A DNA stretch of 64,000 nt from Ilumatobacter coccineus YM16-304 (GTDB taxonomy: Bacteria > Actinomycetota > Acidimicrobiia > Acidimicrobiales > Ilumatobacteraceae). Location of the stretch: the NCBI RefSeq assembly GCF_000348785.1, contig NC_020520.1, positions 1,054,001 through 1,118,000 of the forward strand, written 5' to 3'. The notes beneath the pieces were generated by a model. The model did not search any database. It saw only the letters and a program-made list of their open reading frames with translations, and was not told the DNA's origin. Shown one piece after another: positions 34,771 to 43,109 of the stretch (position 1 is its first letter; each line of letters begins with the position of its first letter). The translations under genes were made by a program, and so were the position numbers.

Positions 34771-35807
34771 GCGGAACTGCTTTCTGTGTGTGGTGGATGC
34801 TGGATGAGAGTGCGCGAATCGGCAGCGTGGGAGAAGCGCTGCCGGTATGCCTCGGGGCTGACGCCGAGGTGACGGTGCAGCGATCGGCGCAGCGTCTCGG
34901 CGGTACCGAATCCGCACCGTGCGGCGATGGAGGCGACCGTGTCGTCGGAGCGCTCGAGCTCGTGGCGCGCTGCGTCGATGCGGATGCGCGACACGAACTT
35001 CGCCGGCGACAGTCCGACCTCGTCGGTGAACCTGCGGACGAAGTGCCGTTCACTCATCGCCACCCGGGCGGCGAGCGCGGCCACTCGATGGTCGCCACCG
35101 GGGTCGTCGATCACCGACTCCTGCGCCTGCTGGATCGGCCCGACCGGAGCCTGACGGATCCAGGTGGGTGAGGCGAACTGTGACTGCCCGCCGGGCCGGC
35201 GGAGGTACATGACGAGCCAGCGGCCGACCTCCTGCGCGATCTCGGTCGAGTGATCGTGTTCGACGATGGCCAGACACAGATCGATGCCCGCGGTCACGCC
35301 GGCAGACGACCACACGTCGTGACGCCCGGGCAGATCGGAGCGGATGAAGATGGGATCGGCGTCGACCGTGACCGCCGGGTGCGCCTCGGCGAGCCGGTTC
35401 GCACGGGCCCAGTGGGTGGTGACGCGATGACCGTCGAGCGCGCCGGTGACCGCGGCGAGCGTGGCGCCCGTGCACACGGTGACCAGACGGGTCGATCGAG
35501 CGATGAGATCGTCGAGTGCAGCGACGAAACGAGGGTCGGATCGATGACGCCAGACGGCGAACCCGCCGGCGACCACGAGGGTGTCGATCGGTTCCAAAAT
35601 CGAGGCAAAGGATTCGGTGTCGAGACGGACCGCGCTCTCCGTGGTGACCACACCACCGTCGAGTGAAGCAATCGTCACGTGGTAGCCCGCCGCCCGGTCG
35701 GCACCGGTCGCGTTCATCACGCTGTTCGCCCCGGCGAACACCTCGGCCGGTCCGGCGACGTCGAGCGACTGGACTCCGGGGAAGGCGACCACGACCACTC
35801 GATGCAT
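34767..35807 (-). CDS. GlxA-family AraC-type transcriptional regulator
   Basis: The 346-residue regulator has an N-terminal DJ-1/PfpI domain (about 1-190; VAFPGVQSLDVAGPAEVF, VTVCTGATLAAVTGALDG, VTTHWARANRL). The C-terminal AraC DNA-binding domain (about 225-325) includes VAMSERHFVRRFTDEVGLSPAKFVSRIRIDAARHEL-type helices and IAARCGFGTAETLRRSLHRHLGVSPEAYRQRF. The sensor keeps the Cys-containing elbow. It is coupled by ATGA to a free-standing DJ-1 protein of the same fold, which suggests that both see the same metabolite. ATG at 35807 fits the start of the fold. Confidence 0.92.
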   Translation of the reverse strand: MHRVVVVAFPGVQSLDVAGPAEVFAGANSVMNATGADRAAGYHVTIASLDGGVVTTESAVRLDTESFASILEPIDTLVVAGGFAVWRHRSDPRFVAALDDLIARSTRLVTVCTGATLAAVTGALDGHRVTTHWARANRLAEAHPAVTVDADPIFIRSDLPGRHDVWSSAGVTAGIDLCLAIVEHDHSTEIAQEVGRWLVMYLRRPGGQSQFASPTWIRQAPVGPIQQAQESVIDDPGGDHRVAALAARVAMSERHFVRRFTDEVGLSPAKFVSRIRIDAARHELERSDDTVASIAARCGFGTAETLRRSLHRHLGVSPEAYRQRFSHAADSRTLIQHPPHTESSSA

Positions 35808-36114
35808 GACGCAATCCTGCGGGAAATCGGAGCTGGCGTCAATGACACGATCCCAACAAATCACGCCACGATGGCCGGCGGCGAGGCAACACCTGTTTCG
35901 GTTGGCGAGGCGGCATTCTCGTCGTGCGAGAACGACAAAAGTGGCATATACGCTGGCGTTTTGTCGCTGCCACGGAGCGTGAAAGAACGCTCAAAAGTTC
36001 GTCATTCGCGTTGTTCTCGAAACCGCGTTAAGTATCTTTCGACGCACGCAAAGCGACTGCATCGGGGGCAATCGTCGTCGAGAGCACCGCTGAATTCGGG
36101 AGGATTCGGACCAG
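35808..36114. other. 307-bp divergent intergenic region with hairpins, AT-richer than its surroundings
   Basis: This gap separates the GlxA operon from the HYR gene. It holds three small perfect hairpins: TTCTCG/CGAGAA (35916-35932), GTGGCA/TGCCAC (35941-35973) and GAGCGT/ACGCTC (35975-35992). It also has a possible promoter and the string ACGCAAAGC at 36046-36054. A ribosome-site-like GGGAGGA lies about 10 bp before the ATG. No further gene is seen in it. Confidence 0.6.
36011..36038 (+). promoter_or_regulatory. Candidate promoter of the HYR surface protein gene
   Basis: TTGTTC (36011-36016), 16-bp spacer, TATCTT (36033-36038). This is a moderate match to a housekeeping promoter, with the expected transcript start about 70 nt before the ATG. 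The assignment is tentative. Confidence 0.35.
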
Positions 36115-39100
36115 ATGAAACGACTGTCACGACGCTCGCGAGTGCTCGCTCCGGCACTCGCACTTCTCGCCGCGGTGGGCGGACTCGCCATCGCTCCGGA
36201 CCGACCTGTCGCCGCCCTGACGTCGGCCGAGAACCTCCCGGTGTCGGTCAACGTCTCGCGAACCAACCAGTCGAGCGCGGGCGACCGGACCCTCCACGAT
36301 GCACCGATCTCGTTCGCCCAGTTCGACGACTCGGCCAACACGCTCAACAGCGCCACCCTGTCGTGGAACCTGAGCATCACCGGCGAGCGAAGCGGCGGAT
36401 CGAGGGGCACCCTCAGGCTCTCGTACGGCGGCGACCTCGCGGCCGAGGCCCTGACCTACGACACACCGCAGAAGACGTTCACCCTCGTCGGGAGTGCCCC
36501 GGTCACATCGGGTCACCTCGGCACCGGGACGTTCTCGCCGAGCAACCTCCTCATCAGGTACACCGGCATCAGCGGAACCTTCCCCTGGGGCGTCGAGGCA
36601 GCCGTCACCGGCACGGTCACGATGACCTACGACTACACCGCCGGGGTCGCCGACACCACGCCGCCGGTCGTCACCGTTCCGTCCAACGTGGTCGCCGAGC
36701 AGACGAGTATGGCCGGGGCCGTCGTGACCTACAGCGGCCAGACGTTCACCGACAACGTGGGGGTGACCTCGTCGGGTTGCACGCCGGCATCCGGTTCGAC
36801 ATTCGGGCCCGGCCCGACGACGGTCACCTGCACCGCCTCCGACGCCGCCGGGAACACGGCGAGCGACACGTTCACCGTCCTCGTCCAGGACACCACCGAC
36901 CCGGTGGTGGGGATCATCGTCTCCTCGCCCGTCGAGGCGACCGGTCCGGGCGGAGCGCCGGTCCCGTTCTGGGTGTCGGTCGCCGACGATTCGGCAACAG
37001 CATCGTTGGACTCGTGTTCGCCGGCCTCCGGGGAGACGTTCCCGATCGGCTCGACCACGATCTCGTGCACGGCGAGCGACGCCTCGTCCAACACCGGCGG
37101 CGACACGGCGACCGTGGTCGTTCAAGACACGACCGACCCGACCGTCGTCGTGCCGAGCAACATCGTTTCCGAAGCGACCGGTCCGTCGGGTGCCACCGTC
37201 TCGTACCCCGCTGCGACCTACAGCGATGCGGTCGGCGTGGTCAGCTCCGGTTGTAGCCCGGCGAGCAACACGTCCTTCTCGATCGGCGCCAACACGGTGA
37301 CCTGCTCCGCCACCGACAACGCGGGCAACACCGGTTCCGACAGCTTCCTCATCACGGTGGAGGACACGACCGACCCGGTCGTCGTGGCGCCGAGCAACAT
37401 GGTTCGCGAAGCGACGAGTTCGGCAGGCGCGGTGGTCACGTATCCCGCTGCCACGTACAGCGACGCGGTCGGCGTGGTGAGCTCGGGGTGCAGCCCGACA
37501 TCGGGATCCACCTTCTCGATCGGTGTGAACACCGTCGTGTGCAACGCGGCCGACGCCGCCGGCAACACGGGAACCGACACGTTCACCATCACGGTGAGCG
37601 ACACCACGCCGCCCGTCGCCTCGGTGATCGTGAGCTCGCCGGTCGAAGCCACCGGCTCATCCGGAGCCACGGTGACCTACACCGTCGACGCCACCGATGA
37701 CGACAGCATCGACTCGGTCGTGTGCAACCCGCCGTCGGGCTCGACGTTCGGTATCGGCACGACCACGATCAACTGCACGGTCACCGATCCGTCGTCGAAC
37801 TCGACGTCGGCGAGCGGCTCCGTCACCGTGGTCGACACGACCGCTCCGACGATCGCCGTTCCTGCCGACTTCGGCGTGGAGCAGCAATCTGCCGCGGGTT
37901 CGGTGGTGACGTACAGCGCGACGTTCACCGATGCGGTCGGCGTGACGAGTTCGTCGTGTGTGCCGGCGTCGGGGTCGGCGTTCGGGCCTGGAGCGACGAC
38001 GGTGACGTGTGAGGCCGAGGATGCTGCGGGCAACGATGCGAGTGATTCATTCGTCGTCACCGTCTCCGATTCGGTCGCCCCTGCGATCGTGGTGCCGAGC
38101 GATTTCGGTGTGGAGCAGGAATCTGCTGCTGGTTCGGTGGTGACGTACAGCGCGACGTTCACCGATGCGGTCGGCGTGACGAGTTCGTCGTGTGTGCCGG
38201 CGTCGGGGTCGGCGTTCGGGCCTGGAGCGACGACGGTGACGTGTGAGGCCGAGGATGCTGCGGGCAACGATGCGAGTGATTCATTCGTCGTCACGGTCTC
38301 GGACTCGGTCGCTCCGACGATCGTGGTGCCGAGTGACTTCGAGGTGGAGCAGGACTCGGCCGCCGGTTCGGTGGTGACGTACAGCGCGACGTTCGCCGAT
38401 GCGGTCGGCGTGACGAGCTCGAGCTGTGCTCCGGCATCGGGTTTGACGTTTTCTCCTGGCCCGACCCTCGTGACGTGCGTGGCCGAGGATGCCGCGGGCA
38501 ACGACGCCAACGACTCGTTCGTCGTGACCGTCCGTGACACGACCGCTCCGGCTGCGTCGATCGTCGTCGACGACACGTTCGAGGCCACCGGCCCGAGCGG
38601 TGCGACGGTGACCTACACCGTCGACGCCACCGATGTCGACGGGATCGACTCGGTCGTGTGCACTCCCTTGTCGGGCAGTGTGTTCCCGATCGGTTCCACC
38701 GCCATCGACTGCACCATCACCGACGCATCGTCGAACGAGACCAGGGCCATGGCGACCGTGACGGTCGAAGACACCACCGAGCCGACCGTGACCGTCCCGA
38801 CCGACGTGGTGGCCGAGGCGGCAGGCCCCGACGGGGCTGTCGCCGACTACAGCGGACAGAGCTTCGTCGACGTCGTCGGCGTCGAGTCGTCGGGGTGCAC
38901 CCCGGCTTCGGGGACGACGTTCGCGATCGGTGCGACCACGGTGACGTGCAGTGCCTCCGATGCCGCGGGCAACACCGGATCGGCAACGTTCACCGTCACG
39001 GTGAGCGACACCACCGCTCCGACTGCGACCACTCCCGATGACGTGGTGGCCGAGGCGGCGGGCCCAGACGGCGCGACCGTCGCGTTCGCCGTGCCGGCCG

Positions 39101-39852
39101 ACGATGCCGTCGGCGTCGATGCCATCGTCTGCGACCACGAGCCGGGGTCGACGTTCGCCGTGGGCACCACCGAGGTGACCTGCTCGGTCGCTGACGCGGC
39201 GGGCAACAGCACCGCCGTGAGCTTCTCGATCACGATCGTCGACACCACGCCGCCGGCTGTCGTCGACGCGCCGACGATCGTCGCCGAAGCGACCGGCCTC
39301 GACGGGGCGCCGGTCACCTTCGACCTCGACGTCTCCGACGTCGTCGGTGTGGCGACGGTGGAGTGCGATCCGCCTTCGGGTTCGACCATGGGCATCGGCA
39401 CACACGCGGTGACCTGCACGATCACCGATGCGGCCGGCAACTCGACGTCGACGACCTTCGACGTCACCGTGGCCGACACGACCGCTCCGGCCGTCCCGTC
39501 GGACGCGCCTGAACTGAGCCAGTCGTTCGTGTTGCCGGCGGGTGCGCAGAGTGGCGTGATCAACTACGAACTGCCCGACATCGTGGAGGCAGCGGGCGCC
39601 GTCGAGGTGGCCTGCACCCCGGCGTCGGGGAGCACGTTCGGCGTCGGTGTGCACGACATCGAGTGCACGGCGACCGATGGTGCCGGCAACTCGACGCCGT
39701 TCACGATCGAGATGGTCGTCGCCGGTGCGTCCGGCGGTCCGTCGCTCCCGGCCACGGGTCGCGGGGTCCACCCGTGGCTGCTCCTCGGAGCATTCGCCAT
39801 CGCCCTCGGCACGTTCCTCTCGGGGTCGAGCCGGCGGGTCCGCCGCAGCTGA
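36115..39852 (+). CDS. LPATG-anchored surface protein with 13 HYR repeats
   Basis: The 1245-residue product has a signal peptide (MKRLSRRSRVLAPALALLAAVGGLAIAP). A unique N-terminal beta-rich domain follows (about 35-178), then 13 HYR repeats of roughly 75-80 residues (about 179-1204). Each begins D-T-T-x-P or a variant, and most carry a pair of cysteines (for example SSGCTPASG and TVTCTASDAAGN). The C-terminus is a classic sorting signal: LPATG (1211-1215), a hydrophobic helix (WLLLGAFAIALGTFL) and a basic tail (RRVRRS). It should therefore be joined to the cell wall by a sortase, and a class E sortase gene lies 18 kb upstream. HYR domains are Ig-like and linked to adhesion. Confidence 0.92.
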   Translation: MKRLSRRSRVLAPALALLAAVGGLAIAPDRPVAALTSAENLPVSVNVSRTNQSSAGDRTLHDAPISFAQFDDSANTLNSATLSWNLSITGERSGGSRGTLRLSYGGDLAAEALTYDTPQKTFTLVGSAPVTSGHLGTGTFSPSNLLIRYTGISGTFPWGVEAAVTGTVTMTYDYTAGVADTTPPVVTVPSNVVAEQTSMAGAVVTYSGQTFTDNVGVTSSGCTPASGSTFGPGPTTVTCTASDAAGNTASDTFTVLVQDTTDPVVGIIVSSPVEATGPGGAPVPFWVSVADDSATASLDSCSPASGETFPIGSTTISCTASDASSNTGGDTATVVVQDTTDPTVVVPSNIVSEATGPSGATVSYPAATYSDAVGVVSSGCSPASNTSFSIGANTVTCSATDNAGNTGSDSFLITVEDTTDPVVVAPSNMVREATSSAGAVVTYPAATYSDAVGVVSSGCSPTSGSTFSIGVNTVVCNAADAAGNTGTDTFTITVSDTTPPVASVIVSSPVEATGSSGATVTYTVDATDDDSIDSVVCNPPSGSTFGIGTTTINCTVTDPSSNSTSASGSVTVVDTTAPTIAVPADFGVEQQSAAGSVVTYSATFTDAVGVTSSSCVPASGSAFGPGATTVTCEAEDAAGNDASDSFVVTVSDSVAPAIVVPSDFGVEQESAAGSVVTYSATFTDAVGVTSSSCVPASGSAFGPGATTVTCEAEDAAGNDASDSFVVTVSDSVAPTIVVPSDFEVEQDSAAGSVVTYSATFADAVGVTSSSCAPASGLTFSPGPTLVTCVAEDAAGNDANDSFVVTVRDTTAPAASIVVDDTFEATGPSGATVTYTVDATDVDGIDSVVCTPLSGSVFPIGSTAIDCTITDASSNETRAMATVTVEDTTEPTVTVPTDVVAEAAGPDGAVADYSGQSFVDVVGVESSGCTPASGTTFAIGATTVTCSASDAAGNTGSATFTVTVSDTTAPTATTPDDVVAEAAGPDGATVAFAVPADDAVGVDAIVCDHEPGSTFAVGTTEVTCSVADAAGNSTAVSFSITIVDTTPPAVVDAPTIVAEATGLDGAPVTFDLDVSDVVGVATVECDPPSGSTMGIGTHAVTCTITDAAGNSTSTTFDVTVADTTAPAVPSDAPELSQSFVLPAGAQSGVINYELPDIVEAAGAVEVACTPASGSTFGVGVHDIECTATDGAGNSTPFTIEMVVAGASGGPSLPATGRGVHPWLLLGAFAIALGTFLSGSSRRVRRS
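37858..38560 (+). repeat. Tandem 234-bp units in the HYR gene
   Basis: The unit at 37867 recurs at 38101, a period of 78 codons, with a stretch of roughly 160 bases essentially identical (37900-38060 versus 38134-38294). A third, diverging copy begins near 38335. They encode HYR repeats 6, 7 and 8. The near-identity at silent positions points to recent duplication or gene conversion. Confidence 0.88.
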
Positions 39853-39859
39853 TCGAGGC

Positions 39860-39907
39860 GGGCAACGCCGACACGACGGGGAGTCCTCGACGTGTCGGCG
39901 ATGCCGC
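39860..39907. terminator. Bidirectional hairpin between the HYR gene and the propeller operon
   Basis: GGCAACGCCGACACG (39861-39875) pairs with CGTGTCGGCGATGCC (39891-39905) with one mismatch around a 15-nt loop, and pairing continues outward. It sits between two convergent 3' ends. The rest of 39908-40029 is featureless. Confidence 0.65.
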
Positions 39908-40029
39908 CCAGCGGGAACCTGGCCCGCTCCGGCAAGCGAACGGGCGCGGAGACCGGTCAGCGAAGGGGTCAGGAATGGCCGGTCAGCAGCACATCGCAAC
40001 GCTCGCCGACGTTGCGCCGACCCCAGCGA

Positions 40030-41574
40030 TCAGAGTGGGAGGTGTCGTGCGACGACGTATCCGGCCGACCAGAGGGATGCGCCGTCGAAGTGCATGGACC
40101 GCGGAGAGATGTCCGGGATGGCGCCGACCTTGCTCCGAGTGGTGGGGTCGACGATGATGATTTCGGCTTCGGTCGGGTTGCCGACGTAGAGCCAGCGCCC
40201 GTCGTACTCGATCGGTCCGACGTCGACGCTCGCCCCGATCGCGAACGCGGAGCCGACCTCCAGACCCGTGGTCGGGTCCATCGTGCGCATCACCTGGTCA
40301 TCGATGTCCCAGCCGTAGAGCAACGTGCCGTCGGAGGCCAGGTGGTGGAAATCCTCGGCGATGCCGGTCAGGGTCTGCACGTCGAGATCGGCATCGATCT
40401 CGACCATCTGATCGGCGGCGCTGTTGATCGCGACGAAGACGTCGGTTCCGACCGCAGCGATGCCGCGGGTGGGGGCCGCCAAGCCGATGTCGTCGACGAC
40501 ACCAGGCGTCGACGGGTTGGCGTCGACCTGCTGACCCGTCGCGAGATCGACGACGGTGACGAACGAGTCGACGGAACCGCCGACGTACAGCCGACCGTTG
40601 GCCACGGCCGCGTACTCGGCACCGGTGGGCGCCGCGATCGGCGCGCCGATGGGTGCCAGCGTGGCCAGGTCGAAGCGTTGGATCGAACCGGGCGACGAGA
40701 ACGGACTCGACGGATCGAACGCCGTGACGTAGACGTCGTCACCGAACACGGTGATGTCACGTGCACGGCCCTGTGCGGGGCTCGCGCTGCCCGCCGCGAG
40801 CGTCGCTCCGGTGTCGATGGCGAGTCGCTCGATGCCGCCGTTGAAGCCGATCAGGAGGTCGGTGCCGTCGGACCACACGGCCTCCGACTGCAACCCTGTC
40901 ACGTCGTATGTTCGGAATCGGCCGGGGTCGCGATCCCAGCGGCCTTCGAGGATGTCGTCGAGCGGCATCCGGTTCGGGTCGGGAGCGTCACCGGGAGGGC
41001 CTTGTGCGCCGGTGGCTCCCGGTTGCCCAGGGTCGCCCTTCGGGCCCGGGTCGCCGGCGGGAGCGTCGCTCGTCGCCGGCTGGTAGTAGCCGTTGATGTC
41101 GATGACGACGTGGACGTCGCCGAACGCGTTGAACACGTTGAACGTGCCCGTCGGTGACAGCGGAACGTTGGCGGCGTTGGGTGTGGGGGCTTGGCCCGCG
41201 GTGTAGTTCAGGTTGGCGGTGCCGGGGTTGTCGACATCGCCTGGGTACAGCGTCATGAAGCTGCGCGCCGTGGGAGCGATCGCAACGGTGTTGGTGGCGA
41301 TCGCGGTGGCGGTTGCCGGGATGTCGCAGGGGGAGTCGGCGTCGCCGGTGCCCCACGCGGTGAAGGTGGCGGTTTCGTCGGGGCCGATCTTGGTGTCGCG
41401 TGGGCCGACGTTGATGTCGCCGGGGCGGGTGTCGACGAGTCGGCACGGGGTGATCGAGACGAAGATCGATTCCGACGATTCACCGGCACCCGACACGAAC
41501 TGGGTACCGATCACGGCACCGGTCACGGCGAGTGCGGCGACCGTGGTGAGTTGAGCAAGGCGGGTCGACATCAT
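40030..41574 (-). CDS. Secreted RLVDTR-head, collagen-linker, beta-propeller protein (paralogue 3)
   Basis: The 514-residue product starts at ATG 41574 (ATG-ATG tandem; 41571 also possible). The start overlaps the stop of the next paralogue. A signal segment (LTTVAALAVTGAVIGTQFVSGA) precedes the head domain ITPCRLVDTRPG to DINGYYQPA. The head is nearly identical to that of paralogue 4: four differences in about 133 residues. The linker is charged collagen-like (GPKGDPGQPGATGAQGPPG). The propeller is clearly different from its neighbours, with blades such as LDIATLAPIG-like and VVDLATGQQVDANPS. It is the last gene of a three-gene coupled operon. Confidence 0.85.
   Translation of the reverse strand: MMSTRLAQLTTVAALAVTGAVIGTQFVSGAGESSESIFVSITPCRLVDTRPGDINVGPRDTKIGPDETATFTAWGTGDADSPCDIPATATAIATNTVAIAPTARSFMTLYPGDVDNPGTANLNYTAGQAPTPNAANVPLSPTGTFNVFNAFGDVHVVIDINGYYQPATSDAPAGDPGPKGDPGQPGATGAQGPPGDAPDPNRMPLDDILEGRWDRDPGRFRTYDVTGLQSEAVWSDGTDLLIGFNGGIERLAIDTGATLAAGSASPAQGRARDITVFGDDVYVTAFDPSSPFSSPGSIQRFDLATLAPIGAPIAAPTGAEYAAVANGRLYVGGSVDSFVTVVDLATGQQVDANPSTPGVVDDIGLAAPTRGIAAVGTDVFVAINSAADQMVEIDADLDVQTLTGIAEDFHHLASDGTLLYGWDIDDQVMRTMDPTTGLEVGSAFAIGASVDVGPIEYDGRWLYVGNPTEAEIIIVDPTTRSKVGAIPDISPRSMHFDGASLWSAGYVVARHLPL
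41150..41490. repeat. Head-domain DNA repeated at 42685-43025
   Basis: The DNA encoding the head of paralogue 3 matches that of paralogue 4 at an offset of 1535 bp. Matches include a run of 62 identical bases (41297-41358) and another of over 50 bases (around 41368-41423). The propeller-coding parts do not align in this way. This is strong local homogenisation. Confidence 0.88.
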
Positions 41575-43109
41575 CGTGGCAACAATCGTTGGATCGTGTT
41601 GGCTGCAGGGTTGGACACCCACACGCTGGTGCCGTCGAAGTAGATGTCTTCAGGGTCATCGACGGGAACCGACCCGACGACGGTGTGTGTGACCGGGTCG
41701 ATCACCATGACCGTGTCCGCGGTGGCCTCCGTGAGGTACAGCCACCGACCGTCGTAGGCGAGTTCTCGTGGAGCGGGCGAGGCGGGAATCCCGGTACCGA
41801 TGCCAGGGTCGATGTCGACGACCTGACGGCTTGCGACCTCGACCTTGTTCACCGAGCCCTCGCCTCCGTTCGTTGCCCAGACGTAGTCGCCTGTGCCGAT
41901 CATTCCGGTGATGCTGGTGCCGACCGACACGAAGCCGGCGGGGGTCGAGAGCGAATCCAGTTCGACGATCGCGATGTTGCCGTCATAGCCCGACACCCAG
42001 GCCTCGTTGCCGACGATGACGACCTGCTCGGGTTCGGTGCCGACGGAGACCAACTCGACGGCGCGCGTCGCGAGGTCGATGACGGCGACCTGGTCGCTGG
42101 CGTTGAGTGAGACGACCAACTGCGTGTCGCCGACGGCGAGATCCGCAGGGAGGGTCGATGGATCCAGCACGATGTCTGCGCCGTCGCGCTGCAGCGTTGT
42201 CGGGTCGATGACGCTGACGGTGTGGAAGTTGATGTTCGCCGTGTACAGCCGGCCGTTGCCGTAGGCGATCCCGAGCGGTCCGGATCCGGGATCGAGGGCG
42301 ATGGGTTGGGTCCCCGGCGTCGTCGGGTCGGCATCGACCTGCTCGTTCGTGGACGGGTCGATCACGATCACGCCGTCGGTTGTGGTGACGAACAGGTACG
42401 TCCCGTCGGACGCGAAGGCTTTCGGTCGAGATTCGACAGCGATAGTGACGGGGTCGGCGGGATCCTCGAACCAGCGCAGTTCGGCGATCTGCTCGTCGCT
42501 GATGCGGTTCGAGACGCCATCCCTGGCGTCGGGGCCGACGGAGCCGTTGACGCCGTTTCGTCCGGCATTGCCCTGCGGTCCGGTCGGACCCTGCGGCCCG
42601 ACGTTCGACGACGGTTGGTAGTAGCCGTTGACGTCGATGACGACATGGACCTCGCCGAAGGCGTTGAAGACGTTGAACGTGCCGGTGGCCGACAGGGGGA
42701 CGTTGGCGGCGTTGGGAGTAGGCGCTTGGCCGGCGGTGTAGTTGAGGTTGGCGGTGCCGGGGTTGTCGACGTCTGCCGGGTAGAGCGTCATGAAGCTGCG
42801 TGCGGTGGGGGCGATGGCAACGGTGTTGGTCGCGATCGCGGTGGCGGTTGCCGGGATGTCGCAGGGGGAGTCGGCGTCGCCGGTGCCCCACGCTGTGAAG
42901 GTCGCGGTTTCGTCGGGGCCGATCTTGGTGTCGCGTGGGCCGACGTTGATGTCGCCGGGTCGGGTGTCGACGAGTCGGCACGGGGTGATCGAGACGAAGA
43001 TCGATTCCGATGATTCACCGGCGCCCGAGGCGAACTGCGTGCCGACGGCGACACCCGACGCGGCCAGGGTCACAGCGACCGTTGCGGAGATGAGTGTGCG
43101 GCGACTCAT
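41571..43109 (-). CDS. Secreted RLVDTR-head, collagen-linker, beta-propeller protein (paralogue 4)
   Basis: The 512-residue product starts at ATG 43109, overlapping the stop of paralogue 5 by 4 bp. A signal segment (VAVTLAASGVAVGTQFASGA) is followed by ITPCRLVDTRPGDINVG and the rest of the head, ending DVNGYYQPS. The linker GPQGPTGPQGNAGRNGVNG and hinge NRISDEQIAELRW follow. The propeller has repeats such as VIDPSTNEQVDADP, IDLATRAVELVSVG and YDGRWLYLTEATADTVMVID. It is the middle gene of the coupled trio. Confidence 0.85.
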   Translation of the reverse strand: MSRRTLISATVAVTLAASGVAVGTQFASGAGESSESIFVSITPCRLVDTRPGDINVGPRDTKIGPDETATFTAWGTGDADSPCDIPATATAIATNTVAIAPTARSFMTLYPADVDNPGTANLNYTAGQAPTPNAANVPLSATGTFNVFNAFGEVHVVIDVNGYYQPSSNVGPQGPTGPQGNAGRNGVNGSVGPDARDGVSNRISDEQIAELRWFEDPADPVTIAVESRPKAFASDGTYLFVTTTDGVIVIDPSTNEQVDADPTTPGTQPIALDPGSGPLGIAYGNGRLYTANINFHTVSVIDPTTLQRDGADIVLDPSTLPADLAVGDTQLVVSLNASDQVAVIDLATRAVELVSVGTEPEQVVIVGNEAWVSGYDGNIAIVELDSLSTPAGFVSVGTSITGMIGTGDYVWATNGGEGSVNKVEVASRQVVDIDPGIGTGIPASPAPRELAYDGRWLYLTEATADTVMVIDPVTHTVVGSVPVDDPEDIYFDGTSVWVSNPAANTIQRLLPR

